From Anastrepha obliqua (taxonomy: Eukaryota > Arthropoda > Insecta > Diptera > Tephritidae), in the NCBI RefSeq assembly GCF_027943255.1, contig NC_072896.1, forward strand, positions 9,796,001 through 9,860,000: a stretch of 64,000 nucleotides of DNA, given 5' to 3'. Both the position numbers and the translations under genes were made by a program. Numbering within the stretch: position 1 is the first letter of the stretch; each line of letters starts with the position of its first letter. Of the stretch, positions 20,876 through 32,853 are shown in pieces. A model generated the notes under the pieces. The model was not told the DNA's origin. It ran no database searches and saw nothing but the letters and a program-made list of their open reading frames with translations.

Positions 20876-22107
20876 TTTGCTTTACTTTGATTATTCTTAA
20901 AATATTGGTATATCTGTAAGTCTGCCAAATGAGTGCATTTATTGGACGAAGTTATAATAAATATAAAGAGCAAACAATTTTATGCTAATTCATCAAAATT
21001 TTGATACAGCCACAAAATTCAAACCAAGTGCCTTCAAACAAATTTACATCAGCCGGCATTCAGTCATTTACTCACCAGTACAATGACTGTCATATCGAAA
21101 TTGTGTTGTTTTGTCTAATTTGCATATATCAAACAGCCGTAGTAATAATAACAACAATAACAACAACTAAATTGTAAACAACGGAAAGAGTCACTAAAGC
21201 TGTCTCAAAATTTAAAGCAGTGTAAATTGCAAGTCAACACAATTGGCTAAAATGAACAGCGAAGAGTGACGGGGAGAATGAGACTACAATTTAATAATAT
21301 TGTCCCACAGCTGCTGCCAACGCTCACATGCACACATGCATACGCACATGCATTTGAATGTATAGAAAGTAACTCAGATGCTGCTTATGGAAACTCTATG
21401 GACATTCACACTGAAAGGCAAAAGAAATATGAACTGGCTGACGATGAAGATTCAAGTGGCATGCCACGCAATTAGTTGTTTTGATTTCATTATTGTTTTC
21501 CTAACACAAATTCTGAAACTGCATATTCAGCAATTGCTCTATTATTCATGAATGTTTTCGTTTTTTTCGTACTTTTTTTTTTTTGCAGAAGTAAAGCGTG
21601 TCAAAAAATGAGGTGAACAACAAGTGACGGGCTGCTTTGTGTTGTACGGAGAATCATCTGAACCCTCATTTATGGTAATTGGCTTTCATTTTTAGTTAGC
21701 TTTGGAGTTATTAAAATGACTGTTTTCGTTGTAGTTGTTGTTGGCGTTGTCGTTGCTATTTTGATATTACTTTGTTGCTATTATTATTATGCTCATAAAC
21801 GCTAGATCACTTCCTTTCCCAGTAAGTGTAAGTGGTGTTAGATAACTAATTGTGTATACATTTTTAATTGCTCCACTTTTCTGGTCTTTAGTTCGAAAAT
21901 TTTATGATGCAATCAAGTGGTTAGGAAGCTCAAGAATGAGGAAGAGATCGCATGCGAGGGGTAGGTCAACGGCCGGATGGCGTATCATAGCACGCAGCCC
22001 ATCAGACAGACAGTCGACGATTTAAGTCAAAAATTGCGTTATCAGACGTCTGGGCAATGCCAATAAATCGCCTTAGAGCTGCGTTAGACCGCGCTAAACT
22101 TTTGGTT
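20876..22107. other. Non-coding stretch
   Basis: AT-rich with CAACAA and CACATG-like words; poly-T at 21571-21582. No domain-bearing frame. A 69-codon frame at 21266-21475 is not recognised and has no supporting features. Confidence 0.45.
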
Positions 22108-22852
22108 TGATATTATTGATTATGCAGGTAATACAGATTTGCCTTCTCCGAACTGGATAAAGAGGCAAAGCGAATTTGTTTGGTGGTGAACGAAGACAAA
22201 ACGAAGTACCTCCTGTCATCAAACAAACAGTCGGCACACTCGCGTATCGACACCAACGTCACTGTTGACAGTTATGATTTCAAGGTTGTAAAAGACTTAT
22301 TTTATTTAGGAACCAGCATTAACACCGATAACAATGTCAGCCTTGAAATCCAACGTAGAATCTCTCTTGCCAACAAATGCTACTTTGGACTAAGTAGGCA
22401 AATGAGTAATAAAGTTCTCTCTCGATGAACAAAACTAACACTCTGCAATGCTCTCATCGTGCCCGTCCTAACGTATGACGCAGAAGCATGGACGATGACA
22501 ACATCCAATGAAGCGACGCTTGGAGTGTTTGAGAGAAAGATTCTTCGTTGGCAACGGCGAATATCGCAGGCGATGGAACGATATGCTGTATGAGCTTTAC
22601 GACGACATATACATAGTGCAGCGAACAAAGAGCCAGCGGCTATGTTGGCTGGGTCATGTCGTCCGAAGGGATACAAACGCTCCGGCTCTGAAAGTATGCG
22701 ATGCGGTACCAGCTGGTGGTAGCATAGGAAGATCAGGTGGAGAAGGACTTGACTTCATTTGGTGTGTCCAACTGGCGCCGGTTAGCACGAGAAAAAACGA
22801 CTGGCGCGCTTTATTAAACTCGGCCAAAATCGCGTAAGCGATAATTGCGTTA
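22108..22852 (+). mobile_element. LINE 3' half (post-RT region to 3' end)
   Basis: Encodes LVVNEDKTKYLLSSNKQSAH, FKVVKDLFYLGTSINTDNNV, SLEIQRRISLANKCYFGLSR, then after a stop LTLCNALIVPVLTYDAEAW, FERKILRWQRR, RLCWLGHVVRRDTNAPALKV and WRALLNSAKIA. This is the thumb and C-terminal region of a non-LTR reverse transcriptase. Several shifts. Same family as 25735-26335 (minus), 29926-30305, 31585-31805 (minus) and 11815-11960. Confidence 0.83.
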
Positions 22853-25617
22853 AGATTCATTCCTGAGCTAGAAACTCTCAACAAGTTCTTTCTAAATTGG
22901 TTTGACAGACGAGTAGGATCTTGAGGTCTTAAAGGATTGGGTGAAAACAGGTGGGGTTGCAACTTATTGCACCTCCGCAAACTTCCCCCAATTTTATATG
23001 AATTTTACCAGCTTGTCGAGGGATATAGGAGATAGCTCGTCAATTCTCAATACAAGTGACCAAAAATTGGAACATCTAAATCTGCCGTAAGCCGCATTCC
23101 CAAAAGAAGATGTCGTCCTCGGGCACTGTGCGCCGATATTAGTGCTCTCAGTGGTCGTAACTCACACCTTCTCTGCCTGAGCAGGAGTTTTTGAATCATC
23201 CTTGTATCACCTGGTGGCCTTTACAGCAAACATTTGATTGATTTGCACTACATTAGCCGCTTTTATGAGCTTTACTTTTGAAATCCTTCATTAATTTCCG
23301 CAGTTACTGCTGTGCTTGGCACCAAAATTGACTTCGGTCCATTAAGAGTATTTAAAGAACCGCAATTCATTACTCATTTCATTGCCATATTAGTTCAACC
23401 ATATTAGTTCAACCTCATTTCACTTTCCAGCCTCAACATACATTCCTGGACAATTTCTGAGAGATCAGACCGGTTTTTTAAGTTTTTAGAGTAGCTTGAC
23501 TGTCACTTAAGATAGTGATCTTATGCCACACCACCTTTCGCCAATTGCCCAGCCTGCTATTTTAAGTACTGCGAGGTCTTTCGATGGTAAGGTCGTTGTC
23601 ATCATGCCTAAAGCCGTAAAGCATCTGAGGTTGCTGTCCAAAGAGTTCTCCGTACCCAAACATGAACCCTTACAAAAATGATCGAGTAGCCAATGGTGCG
23701 AATAAGCTTGAGAATATACGCTTTATGGGTATCTCAGACACAATTTAATGTGGTGATATATCCGTGAACGCCAACTATTCATATCAGTATGCAATATTTA
23801 GTATGAGTATATTCACAATAGATGCCATTCGTGCCCACCTAATGCTAAGCTAATGAATTTTTATTGGAGCAACTCAATCAAAAATATTCATAAGCTTTAA
23901 AATATCACGCAACATATCTGTACTGCATGAATCATTAAGATTTCTGGGGCAACTATTATAAATTTGCACTGAGCACAAGGTTTTTGCACCAGCACTTTGC
24001 AACCGCCTCAAGTCCTAAACATTTTATGAGTCCATAAGTGTACCACGCATTTACTTGTGTACATATAAAATGCCGTGTATTGAAATTATTCAAACGTTTG
24101 CATGCTCGCTTTATTGCTAGTGGGCTTCCTTTTCTTGAAGCTTCCAGCAAAAGTCACTGCGCAATTCGCTGTTTCAAGCAGCCATTCAACTAGTAAAATT
24201 TGCACATACATGAGCAGATTGACCACAATTTTTCCTACATATTTTGAACAAAATGTTTTTTTTTTTTGAACAAAATATGTGCTTATATACTTACATATGC
24301 ATTTAAATATGTATCCATATGCCCATCTAAATACCCCAACTAACCGCCGCTTGGCGTCACAAACTCTCCCAGCTAATTTGCCTAAGACCCCACTGTTCTG
24401 CGTCGTCGCTACTAAAACGCTTTTGATGCAGACATCTCTGTGTAAATTGGACATTTGCACACTTGCCCACTTGCACTAGCATCTCTCAATTGGACGCTTA
24501 CCAAAACACTGCTCAATGATGTCTCAAAGCGATGGCAGCCCGTATGTTTGTATGTGTATGGGGGCCAGCGTATGCCACATGCGCGTTGTTAGTTGCACAT
24601 AAAAGCAATAGGTGCTGCAAAAAAGAAGAGTTGCAAGCAAAGCAACTAATTCAACAGCGGAAAGCACGCGAAATGTTGCACAATTGCACAACTCCAAGCG
24701 ATGCTTTGCTGTACCGCTGGCTGGCTGCCTGGCTGGCTGGACAAGAAATAATACTGTTTTATTATTGTTTGTTGCATGTGTTTTTTGTTGTTGCATGTGT
24801 TTTTTGTTGTTGCATTTTTGCATTACTTCATTGTTGCTACTTTTTCGTGGTGGTTTAGTGGTGCGGTTAGACCACTTACCTATAGTGGCAGAGTGTGTAT
24901 TTAAGTAGTTGGACGCTACAGGCTTAAGCTGCTCTAACTGAATGACTGAATGTTTGGAGTTGCGTTTGACTGGCGGCAAACAGCTGCTGTTTTTTGGTTT
25001 TAATGCTGTTTTAATGTTTTCTTTTTGTTTTTTTTTTTCATTTGGTTTTTTTTGTTTTTTTGGTTGTTTGTAAGTTGTTTGTTGGCTACTGGCAGTAAGT
25101 TTTGTGGAGTTACCTACTTTTCGGTGACTTTTCATCCGTCGTTTGTTTTTATTTGAAACGAGATCACGCCGCTTGTGGCGTTGCATGGAGTTTTATTACA
25201 AATGAAGAGAAGTCTATAATAGTTATTTAGCATCAAGCATTGCTTCGAGGATACTGAAGTTGCAAAAATAAATAAAATAAAATAAACGAAAAACTTGAGC
25301 ATTTAATTGAGAAACATTTTTAAAACGTACGAAAGCTAAGACTTGAGCTCGGCAGTAATGGCGGTAAAGTGCTCGTGAGCTAAAAAGCAGCTTGCAGTAA
25401 CTAACTGCCAGAAAGGTTGAATATAAAGATTTACCGGAAAAGGCATCCTTGATACGTAAGGCTCAAATTTCTAGATAAGCAACACAGCGTTGGCTAAGTA
25501 AGAGGCTCCTCCTGCATTCTTTAACTCATCTTGAATTGATGCGCACTGAGGCCAGTGCCTTGATCGCTGCTTGAATATCAACAAAAATGCTAAGGTTTGC
25601 AGGAGGTAAGTCCATTA
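22853..25617. other. Long non-coding stretch with a weak LINE relic
   Basis: 22853-23760 looks like degraded transposon: minus strand around 23430-23530 gives TILSDSQATLKT, an RNase H-like block of LINEs, without further support. 23760-25600 looks like unique DNA with simple T/TG-rich words. A minus-strand frame of 220 codons at 24524-25186 is Lys/Gln/Asn-rich and is discussed under rejected items. Confidence 0.45.
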
Positions 25618-25662
25618 GCTGTTGTTGTTGTTGTAGCAGGATAAACATTCCCGTCGTGGAAA
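25618..25662 (+). repeat. GTT-repeat-headed dispersed repeat, fragment
   Basis: GTTGTTGTTGTTGTAGCAGG followed by ATAAACATTCCC. The same junction occurs inverted at 31940-31975. I recall this as a common tephritid repeat; that is memory, not a search. Confidence 0.55.
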
Positions 25663-25734
25663 CTTGAGTCCATTAGTCTTATCGTGTTGCTGCTTTGTCT
25701 ATAGCATAGATCTCAGCTTGGATGACGCTACACT

Positions 25735-26335
25735 GGTTTAGGAGTTTAAAGGAACAATTTGGAGTTCCAGAAAATTCGGTCCAAAAATCTGCGCCATAAT
25801 CTTTTTCTCACACACTCCAACAAGAATATTGACATCGTCAAAGCTGCGGGTCATACAATAGAACGGGCGTGATGAGAGACTTATAAAGTGTAATTTTGCT
25901 CGTCCCGACAGGACTTTACTACTCAATTACCCTCTTAGCCCAAAGTAGCACTTACTGGCAAGAGAGATTTTCCATAGGATTTCAAGGCAGATATTTCGTA
26001 ATGCTGGTTCCTAAAAAAACGAAGTCTCAACTCATAACTGTTAACAATGGCGTAGTTACCGATACGCGAGTGCGCCGACTAGATGTTTGATGAGAGGAGG
26101 TACTCCGTCTTGTTCTCGTTCACCACCAGATCTATTCGTTTTGCCTCTTTATCCAGCTTAGAAAAGGCCGAACTAACAATGCGGTTATTAAGACCGATTG
26201 GGATTCACCGTCAATTGTTCGGTCGCATAAAAAGCTGTGCCTGAGCGATCCAGTTCTGTGGCTCACATAATCTTTTCCAGCATCAGGTTAAATAAGTCAC
26301 ACATAAGTCACTCTATCTGACACCTCGTTTGGTAT
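25735..26335 (-). mobile_element. LINE internal fragment (RT palm to thumb)
   Basis: Minus strand, in broken frames: CDLFNLMLEKIM, ATELDRSGTAFYATEQLTVN, then SSAFSKLDKEAKRIDLVVNE, NKTEYLLSSN, SAHSRIGNYAIVNSYELRLR and HHARSIV. Order and motifs match the family copy at 22108. The YADD segment itself is deleted. Stops throughout; a relic. Confidence 0.7.
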
Positions 26336-26399
26336 GAAATTACTAGGAGGTTCCAGCCTGTTCTTCCATAAGCAGTAAATGCTTGATTTTTTTTTTATG

Positions 26400-26760
26400 G
26401 TAGAAAAAGCCTCGCACCATCCTCAAACAAAAATTGCCAAAAATCAATGAATTCATTTAGTCACTTGGCACTTTGTTATACTAAAATTTAATGGACTATA
26501 AAATTGAATACCCACATACGTTCTAAAGCTTCTGATTAAAAAGTTTAAAGTTTCAAGTTTGCTTACTAAAATTCATGAAGCTAGAAAACTGTGTGCCCCG
26601 AAAAATTCTAAAAATTCTGTTCAAATTTAAAGTTTTGTTAGAATTTTTAAATATTTCGTACAAAGTTTCCCACTTAACGTTGCATGATTTTTTTGTACCA
26701 TAAATTTTTTTTTTTATAAAAAATGGTGGTGCGTTTATAATTTTAAAATGGGGTGCATAC
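26400..26760 (+). repeat. AT-rich dispersed repeat, copy A
   Basis: Contains TTAGTCACTTGGCACTTTGT, TATACTAAAATTTAATGGAC, TATAAAATTGAATACCCACA and CGTACAAAGTTT in the same order as copies at 28745, 48155 and, inverted, 54460 and 61120. No coding potential, no obvious terminal repeats. Confidence 0.65.
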
Positions 26761-27104
26761 CGATAGAAATCGTAAGATTCTAACGTAAGATTGAAAGATG
26801 CAAAATTTCTCGCCGTATTTATTTTTTTTCAAATGAAAAATACAATTTAAAATAAAAAACCAATTATAATTGATTAATTCGGATATAGTCGTCGATTATT
26901 CGATTCCAAGCATCATAAAGATCAACTGAGACTTCGGAGTAGAGCACCGATTATTTCTCAAAATTTTCTATCTCTATGCGATCACTTATAAAGGATAGCG
27001 CCTAGATGTCTATAGTGAATAATTCCGAGATGGTACCTTTTCTATGTCAGCTTTGATATTTGTGAAGTAGAAAGAAGTACTATTTTACTTGATAGGAAAA
27101 CACG

Positions 27105-27235
27105 TTAAAATGAAAATGGTCGATTTTTAAGAACAGCATTCGAGATTTTTTTGCTAAAAATAATAGTCCAAATGAGTCGACAGTTCAAAGGTTGGTGAAA
27201 AACTTTCGTAAACTAGTTCGGTTGAGGATAGAAAA
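27105..27235 (+). mobile_element. Possible relic of a DD41D-type transposase N-terminus
   Basis: Plus strand yields HSRFFCKNNSPNESTVQRLV then KNFRKLVRLR in one frame, reminiscent of the AFYGRNNSPSESTVRRxVxKFEE segment of this family's helix-turn-helix region. Short and mutated; weak. Confidence 0.4.
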
Positions 27236-28540
27236 AGGAAAGCTGATTTTCGGCTTTGAACTCAAGCCCCACAAGATCACGCAGCGGCACACACTTCTCA
27301 TCTGTTGTGCTCATTCCGCTGCCAGCTCTTTGGATTTGGCGGTATTTTTCTAAATTTTTCCAATCTTGTTCTTTTTTTGTTCGAAGCTTTAATGCCCACT
27401 CTTTGCGCAGATGCCAGCTGTTGATGCTGTTGGAATTTATGCGTTTTCTTGCAATGTTTTTCCAATTTTTTTTATTTTTTACTGCTGCATCTACTTGCAA
27501 TGATTGCAACTAATTCAAGGTTGGTCGCGCCAACCAACTGTCGAACGCTGTTGTACCCCTATGTATGTATGTATGATTCGCACAATATTTCCGTGCTTTA
27601 ATTTTCATTCTTCCGTTCTCCTTTCCAGCGCATATTTATGCGTTTAGCTTTAGCTGCATTTTTTGCTTATTTTTTGATTTTTTTATGCGCTCATCGAATT
27701 TTCCGATTTCAACTGGCAGTTGTGCAATTGACGAGCATCATTTAGTACACAATTTTTTTGTTGGTATATCCATTGACTTCTTCTTATTGCAAATCGGATT
27801 TGTTTTTGATTTTCAGTAGTTTTAATAAACTTTGGTTTTGAGGTCGCTAGACGCTATTATTGCACAAGCCCATTCCCGGCTGGTCTTTGCTGTGCGTCTA
27901 TTGCTTGCGTGCTTAGCGCGCATCTGTCTTTATAGGCTCTTCTGTTTTTTTATGTTTTCTTAATTTTTTTTTAATTCTTTTTTGTGGCTTATGGCCACTC
28001 AACTTTAGCTTTTTTGGTGTTTTTTATCTTCGGTCTTACGAATCTTTATTTCAGGTTATTACATAGTTTTTGCGCCTAGTTTTGGTAGATTTTCTCGCTT
28101 GTGCCGTCCAATGGAAGTGGTCAACGTTCAATTACGTGCGCAGATGTTTTGATTTTTTTTTATTGGCCAATTTGCCGAAATTTAATATGCCTTGTTTTTG
28201 AGATTTTTGTTCAAATGATTATTTTTCTCCGCGCTTGCACGCCAATCAATTGCAAAATCCTTTCACTTGATTTGATGCGAGTAATGCCGAACTTAGGGGC
28301 GTTTACTTTTAAAAATATTGTTAGAGTAAAAATTTAAGTTAAATATGATTGCTTGGTAATATTAACCGACTTTCAGAAAATGCGCGTATACTAGCCACAT
28401 CGACTATTAATTCGTACCCACATGATTCTTTCTTATATACACCCCGTAGAAAAATTATGAACGTTATACTTTTTTTTATAAAAATATGAACTAAAAACCA
28501 AACACCAAAATCCATATAACGCAAAATTTCACACTTTGTA
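27236..28540. other. Non-coding stretch
   Basis: T-rich DNA without a recognised gene. A 98-codon minus frame at 27213-27509 is basic and Trp-rich but has no homologue I know. ATGTATGT repeat at about 27563-27574. Confidence 0.45.
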
Positions 28541-29030
28541 AAAAATTTTTTGCATTTTTTTTATTTTTAAATTTAAAAGTTTTACATTTTTTTTTTAAGT
28601 TTTTTTAATTAAAAAAAATTTAAATTTTTAAAAGTTTTAAATTTTTTTTAATTTTTATTAATTTCATCAAAACTTTCAACTCCTTAACCAGAATTTTCAG
28701 AATTCTTCTGCCCCTTAAATTCTGTTGACGGTGATAGATTTTTTCCACTATACAGGTATAAAAAAATTCTCAGCGCCAAAAATTCTCAAAAATCAATGGT
28801 ATTTTTTAGTCACTTGAAATTTGCATTTCGCTATACTAAAATTAAATGCGCTATAAAATTTAGTACTCAGAAAGGTTCTTGAAATTCTGATTAAAAATAG
28901 AAAGTTTTAATGAAATTTTGAAAAATTTTGTACAAAGTTTAAAATTGTGCGTTGCATGCTTTTGTTGTAGTTTTTTATAAAAAATAGTAGTGTATTTATA
29001 ATTTAGCAACAGGATATAAGAAAATAAATC
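28541..29030 (+). repeat. AT-rich dispersed repeat, copy B, preceded by A/T homopolymer blocks
   Basis: 28541-28680 is nearly pure A/T. 28745-29030 shows TTTAGTCACTTGAAATTTGC, GCTATACTAAAATTAAATGC, GCTATAAAATTTAGTACTCA and TTTGTACAAAGTTTAAAATT, colinear with copy A. Confidence 0.68.
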
Positions 29031-29925
29031 GTAGAGGTACGAATTAATAGTAGTTAGGGTAAGGATATATGATATGAGGCACTAAGTTGGGTTAAGCCGT
29101 CATTCCTAGTGCGATTCCCTGGTTTCTCTTACTTCGTTATGCAGCAGAGAAGTGTGCAATTATAAACGTCTTCTAATAGAATTTCTACCTAAAAATAATT
29201 TTATTACCTTAAACAGTTTTATTGTCTCTAAGCATCGCAGTCTCTGATTTGTGACAAGGCGCATTGCTTGTGTACAGCCGAATGTGCAAGAGGATTTCTG
29301 CTGTTATCAAATACAAGGGTGGACCCACTAAATATTTATACTGATTTGTTAATAAAAGATCATTAGCTCACTTTTTAAAACAAAAAATTCAGTAATTAAA
29401 GGAGCGTCTAATACCATATTTTTGGCCAAGGCGAACGAGAGCTTTTACCCCGTCAGGGTTGAACTTTGACCCGGACTAAACTTCCTACTGTCTAATTACC
29501 GATACCCTATTAGTAGGACAATTAAGTAAATCGTCAGGAGGCGGTTTGAGCATTGGACTGGACTCTAGATCAGCTACTGTACGTAGTTCTTCAAACAAAG
29601 GCATGCACTTTAATTCTCCCACTGTTTTGTTTATTTTCACAATACAACCGAGTTAGGTTTATCCGTCTACTCCCAACATAATTGCATCTTGTCGTCTTCA
29701 AGATTCCTTTTCCTTGTCTAGTATGGCACAAAAAACTGTTTGCAAACTGTGTTTGGCTGCTTTCATTTGAATGAAAACTTCTCCTTAGGTCTCAGACAGA
29801 TTCCACAGAGAAGAAATTTTAAGCCAGCAGAATTTTTGAATGCAAAATAGGTGGAAAAGTTAACAAAAAAGAGGCAGTAACATCTTCCAGTACATTTACC
29901 GATCCCACAACGGTCGGTTAAATGT
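29031..29925. other. Non-coding stretch
   Basis: No supported gene or repeat family. Contains mixed-composition sequence that may be very old transposon DNA. Confidence 0.4.
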
Positions 29926-30305
29926 TACCGGTTAAGAGGCGTCCCTTACAGTGTTTGAGAGTAAGATTCTGCGCAAAATTTTTGAACCTTTGCACGTTGG
30001 TGACGGCAAGTAATGCAGGTGATGGAATAATAAGCTGTATGAGCTTTACGGCGGCATGGAAAGTGGCAGCGAATGAAGATTCGGCGACTTCGTTGGCTGG
30101 GTCATGCCGTCCGAATGGATACAAACGCACCGGCTCTGAAAGTATTCGATGCGGTACCAGCTGGTGGTAGCAGAGGAAGAAGAAGACCTTATCTGCGTTG
30201 GAAAGATCAGGGGGATAAGGACTTGGTTTCACTTATTGTTTACAACTAGCGCCGGTTAGGCCAAAATCGCGTAAGCGATTATCGCGCCAGCCAAGAAGAA
30301 GAAGA
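29926..30305 (+). mobile_element. LINE 3' end fragment (22.1-kb family)
   Basis: Reads, in broken frames, VFESKILRKIFEPLHVGDGK, RLRWLGHAVRMDTNAPALKV, FDAVPAGGSRGRRRPYLRW and ends with GCGCCGGTTAGGCCAAAATC and GAAGAAGAAGAAAG, as in the copy at 22108-22852. Confidence 0.8.
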
Positions 30306-31584
30306 AAGACCCTCACTCCGGTATTCTGCTGCAACAACAACAACTTGTAAATGTAACACTCTCTTTCTGTCAACTCATCTAACTAGGAGCACCGCATAGA
30401 TCCGTTGCTTTCACTTTGCTTCATTTATAATTCTCTGCCATTCAGTAAAGTTTTTGGTAAAGCGCACCGAATAATACAAACTACAACGCAATTCTTCCGT
30501 GACCAATAGTATGACCCCTTACCTTGCAAACCTGTCCAAACAGTTTCTCATTATGTACACTACCTATAACGGTGCATGTTTATCACCTTGTTGCATGCAA
30601 CGTAATTTCATCCCATTTACGGAAGCTTGAACTGCTGCCACTTAGCTGTAACATTTTCGGCAACAAGTCACTTCACGCCTTCAAAGTTTGTTGTATGCTA
30701 ATTCATATGTACCGAACATTTGCTGCTCGAGCACAAACCCAGTGGTAATTACAAACATTAAGTCATGTACAAAAACAAATATAGGCGCACATAGGCACAC
30801 ACAGGCCAGTTCACGCACCTGTGAGCACAGACGAGGCAAACATACGAATAAATGTACAATCATGCATTTTAAACCAATAAGCGCACTACACAAACACACA
30901 TACACTCATACTCATATGCCCATATGCAAATAACAACAACAATAAGCACGTGAAAATGGCTTAGCTCATTTGTAATTTGCATATCCGCACGCTTGCATTG
31001 ATGTATTAGCCATGCAAAATGTTCGACTTCGGCCAACTCTTGGATAAACTAACAAACACTGAGAGAGAGATTTAGGGAAGGCGAAAGAAGTGTGGATAGT
31101 TGCTTCTTTTTTGCCTTGGCAGTCAAGTGGTTTGTTTGCTAGTTTGCACTTGTGCTTATATACTCAGATTTGCAAGTGCGTACAAATCGTTGTATTGTTT
31201 GCGTGTTTTCTCGAGTGTTTTGCTCGTGTAAACTCATCCATTTATCAGCCAAATCTGTCGTTTGCCAGTGACAAAGAAATCAGTGATGTTTTTTGGTTAA
31301 AAATTGTGAATGGTAATATGTTTGATCCGGATTTACCGGACTGCACGCCCGATGGGTGTGCACGATAAAGAACTGACCATTTTCCGGTAGACGTCGTTAG
31401 TGCGCCATATCTCGCGATGTATATATTGCAACAGGCCAAACTATGCGGTGAACTGAAGGTAACACTATGCTTCCAAAAGGGTTCTTTGACAGTTTTGTGT
31501 TCGGTCAAATCAATTGGTGTTGTAGTAACTCTCTAAAGTGGTGGTAGAAAAGAAGAAAATTCGCTACCTTCTTCGGTGATACTA
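30306..31584. other. Non-coding stretch
   Basis: Apparently unique DNA. Contains CA-rich words (30790-30925) and AACAACAACAA at 30930-30945. Frames here are short and of biased composition. Confidence 0.45.
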
Positions 31585-31805
31585 CCTTCTTCTTCTTGAT
31601 TGGCGCGATAACCGCATAAGCGATCTTGGCCGAGTTTAATAAAGCGCGTCAGTCGTTTTTTTCTCGTTCTAAACGCGCCCCTTGAAAGCACCAAGTGGAG
31701 TCAAGTCCTTCTCCACCTCATCTTTCCAATCTTTCCTTCCTCTCCTTCTGCTACCACCAGCTGGTACTTCATTGAATATTTTCAGAGCCGGAGAGTTTGT
31801 GCCAC
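31585..31805 (-). mobile_element. LINE 3' end fragment (22.1-kb family)
   Basis: Minus strand: ALKIFNEVPAGGSRRRGRKD, WKDEVEKDLTPLGAFKGRV, and the tail with GCGCGCTTTATTAAACTCGG-like sequence, AGCG and TTCTTCTTCTT at 31587-31597. Orientation is opposite to the copy at 29926-30305, giving an inverted pair 1.3 kb apart. Confidence 0.8.
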
Positions 31806-31844
31806 TACCACCAATCTCAAAATTCGGAGCAGACGACTGAAAAA

Positions 31845-31975
31845 TGTACGTTCCCACGGCGATCGGTTCTACATTGCCGGAACGACCCGGATTTATATTC
31901 GACCAAGAACTGACACTCCAGGAGAATTCTCTGTATGTAAGAATGGGGAATGTTTATGCTGCTATGCTGCAATAT
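31845..31975 (-). repeat. Dispersed repeat with ATAAACATTCCCCAT head
   Basis: Plus strand reads TTGCCGGAACGACCCGGATT, ATTCGACCAAGAACTGACAC, TCCAGGAGAATTCTCTGTAT, GAATGGGGAATGTTTATGCT. I recognise this from memory as a frequent tephritid interspersed repeat; it usually ends in (CAA)n, here replaced by TGCTATGCTGC. The fragment at 25618-25662 is the head of the same family in the other orientation. Confidence 0.6.
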
Positions 31976-32547
31976 GAATATCAATGGCTCCGTTCTGATA
32001 GGCGAAGATGTCGTCGAATATGAGGCATGCGCTGGTAGGTAAAAGACCGAAAAAGTCAATAAAACCTTGGAAATCATAGTGTCAAACCAGAACTGATCAT
32101 TTATTTCATAGTCCAGGAATTGAGGAATTGAATTAGCCATAAAGTAATTTGAAGCTATTTTCATAAGACTGGTCTAAAGAAGAAGTTCGATAGATGGCTG
32201 CCGCACGAATATACGCAAAAAAGCTGTTTGGACCGAAATGATGCCGATCGGCAGTAGCTGGCGATGAAAAAAGGGTTCATATGAAACAAGTTCTAGAAAA
32301 GGTTTGTGGGCAAGTAACTGCTAGCCGGTTAAAAGAATCGTCAGTCCCAGATCAAGGGCCTGAAGGGTTTTGCTTTGTGTTTAGTGAAACTGTGAGCGAA
32401 TCATTTACCAAGAGCTACTCTTATTAGACCAATTTTTTAATTCGAAGATCTACTCTCAATTTTTGACTGGCTGTCACTACTCCAGTATTATAGGAATTTC
32501 GGTGTAATAAAGAATTTTGGTATAAAATAAAAAATAGATAAATAAGT
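31976..32547. other. Non-coding stretch with a possible old mariner relic
   Basis: Around 32165-32430 the plus strand gives KKKFDRWLPHEYTQKSCLDR in one frame, close to the mariner WVPHELTxKNLLDR motif, followed by unreadable sequence and GLKGFALCLVKL. This suggests a heavily mutated mariner transposase fragment. No terminal repeats were found. Confidence 0.4.
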
Positions 32548-32853
32548 AATTGACTCTTATACCCTTTTTAGGTTTTTGTCCGAGCTCCTCCGTCTATTTG
32601 CGGCGTGCGTCTTGGTTTTACGGTGTTCCACAATGGAGAGACCAACAGTTTTAAACCGACTCCGAACGGAAAATGATTTTTTATGATTAACTTTTTCATG
32701 GCAGAAATACACTCGGGGGTTTGTCATTGCCTGCCGAGCAGGGACTGGTATTAGAAACACTTTTTCTATCATTTTGGTATTTCATACACAGATATTCGAA
32801 CCTACGCACTTCCGAATGGTAGTCGCGCACCAACTCATTCGACTACGGCGTCC
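32548..32853 (-). repeat. tRNA-like SINE, copy 4
   Basis: Plus strand runs from ACTCTTATACCCTTTTTAGG through GTCCGAGCTCCTCCGTCTAT, TTGTCATTGCCTGCCGAGCA, TATTCGAACCTACGCACTTC (inverted B box) and CCGAATGGTAGTCGCGCACC to CATTCGACTACGGCG. Full length, minus orientation. Confidence 0.85.

Noticed and set aside
24524..25186. Minus-strand 220-codon open frame with an ATG
   Set aside because: Lys/Gln/Asn-rich because the plus strand is T/G-rich and lacks stops by composition (AAA, CAA, AAC codons). No recognised domain, no splice signals considered convincing. Expression data would be needed to revive it.
27213..27509. Minus-strand 98-codon basic, Trp-containing frame, with a plus-strand frame opposite
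   Set aside because: No similarity that I recognise. Its start is a non-ATG or internal codon in A/T-rich surroundings; likely accidental.
30681..31368. Cys/Val-rich frames on both strands resembling a secreted peptide
   Set aside because: They arise from CA/GT-rich repeat words (ACACACA, GTGTGT) read in frame; no conserved Cys pattern.
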